Below are positions 63,992 to 64,000 of a stretch of DNA of 64,000 nucleotides, piece after piece (within the stretch, counting starts at the first letter, position 1; each line of letters opens with the position of its first letter). The stretch comes from an uncultured Sulfitobacter sp. (GTDB taxonomy: Bacteria > Pseudomonadota > Alphaproteobacteria > Rhodobacterales > Rhodobacteraceae), in assembly GCA_937928635.1 (NCBI GenBank), contig CALFWM010000014.1, positions 112,819-176,818 on the forward strand, in the 5' to 3' direction. The position numbers and the translations under genes were made by a program. A model generated the notes under the pieces. The model worked only from the letters and a program-made list of their open reading frames with translations, searched no databases and was not told the DNA's origin.

Positions 63992-64000
63992 GCCGTACCC

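Overview
This window looks like chromosomal DNA from a marine alphaproteobacterium of the Roseobacter group (Rhodobacteraceae). The evidence is the gene set: CckA with a CtrA-type box, an Entner-Doudoroff feeder operon zwf-pgl-pgi, corrinoid and tetrahydrofolate C1 genes (RACo-type ASKHA protein, methyltetrahydrofolate:corrinoid methyltransferase, MetF-like reductase, the small PF13769 'virulence factor'), an acyl-CoA ligase resembling DmdB, a VPLPA-CTERM protein, and an L21 protein with a long C-terminal tail. No prophage, integrase, CRISPR array or rRNA operon was seen. The only insertion-sequence trace is a decayed IS3-type fragment.

Layout. 0-6 kb: end of a patatin-like lipase, DUF502, psuK-psuG (pseudouridine breakdown), and a head-to-head DUF4198/HupE pair whose start codons overlap. 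6-20 kb: mostly housekeeping: a ThiE-like protein, TrmJ, CtaA, carboxypeptidase M32, GyrA, DUF2855, a radical SAM protein, zwf-pgl-pgi. 20-31 kb: thioesterase and acyl-CoA ligase, a divergent MerR/zinc-ribbon pair, a glycosyltransferase/sulfotransferase cluster, tRNA-Gly(CCC), a methyltransferase, and RACo. 31-37 kb: ureohydrolase, guaB, an RsmB-type methyltransferase and cckA behind a consensus CtrA box. 37-43 kb: a sulfotransferase-like gene, the IS3 remnant, and a chemotaxis operon (STAS, CheY, CheA, CheW, CheR, CheY, unknown) with no receptor or CheB. 43-50 kb: C1 genes, ppx-rlmE, an orphan LuxR. 50-53 kb: a predicted RNA-repair/ribosome-rescue operon, rtcB-prfH, behind a short SD-led leader ORF and an inverted repeat. 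53-60 kb: two tandem cupins, a flavin monooxygenase and a complete branched-chain-type ABC importer, all on the + strand. 60-64 kb: two DUF2059 paralogues, a VPLPA-CTERM protein, rplU and rpmA.

The features I find most worth following are: the rtcB-prfH operon with its possible attenuator leader; a modular imperfect-palindromic intergenic repeat (three places), one copy of which supplies the end of a coding sequence; a second family of two-hairpin repeats whose first hairpin keeps an AGC triloop while the stem covaries; and matching arginine-rich tails on RACo and its presumed methyltransferase partner. All similarity statements come from reading sequence and recalling families. No database search was run.
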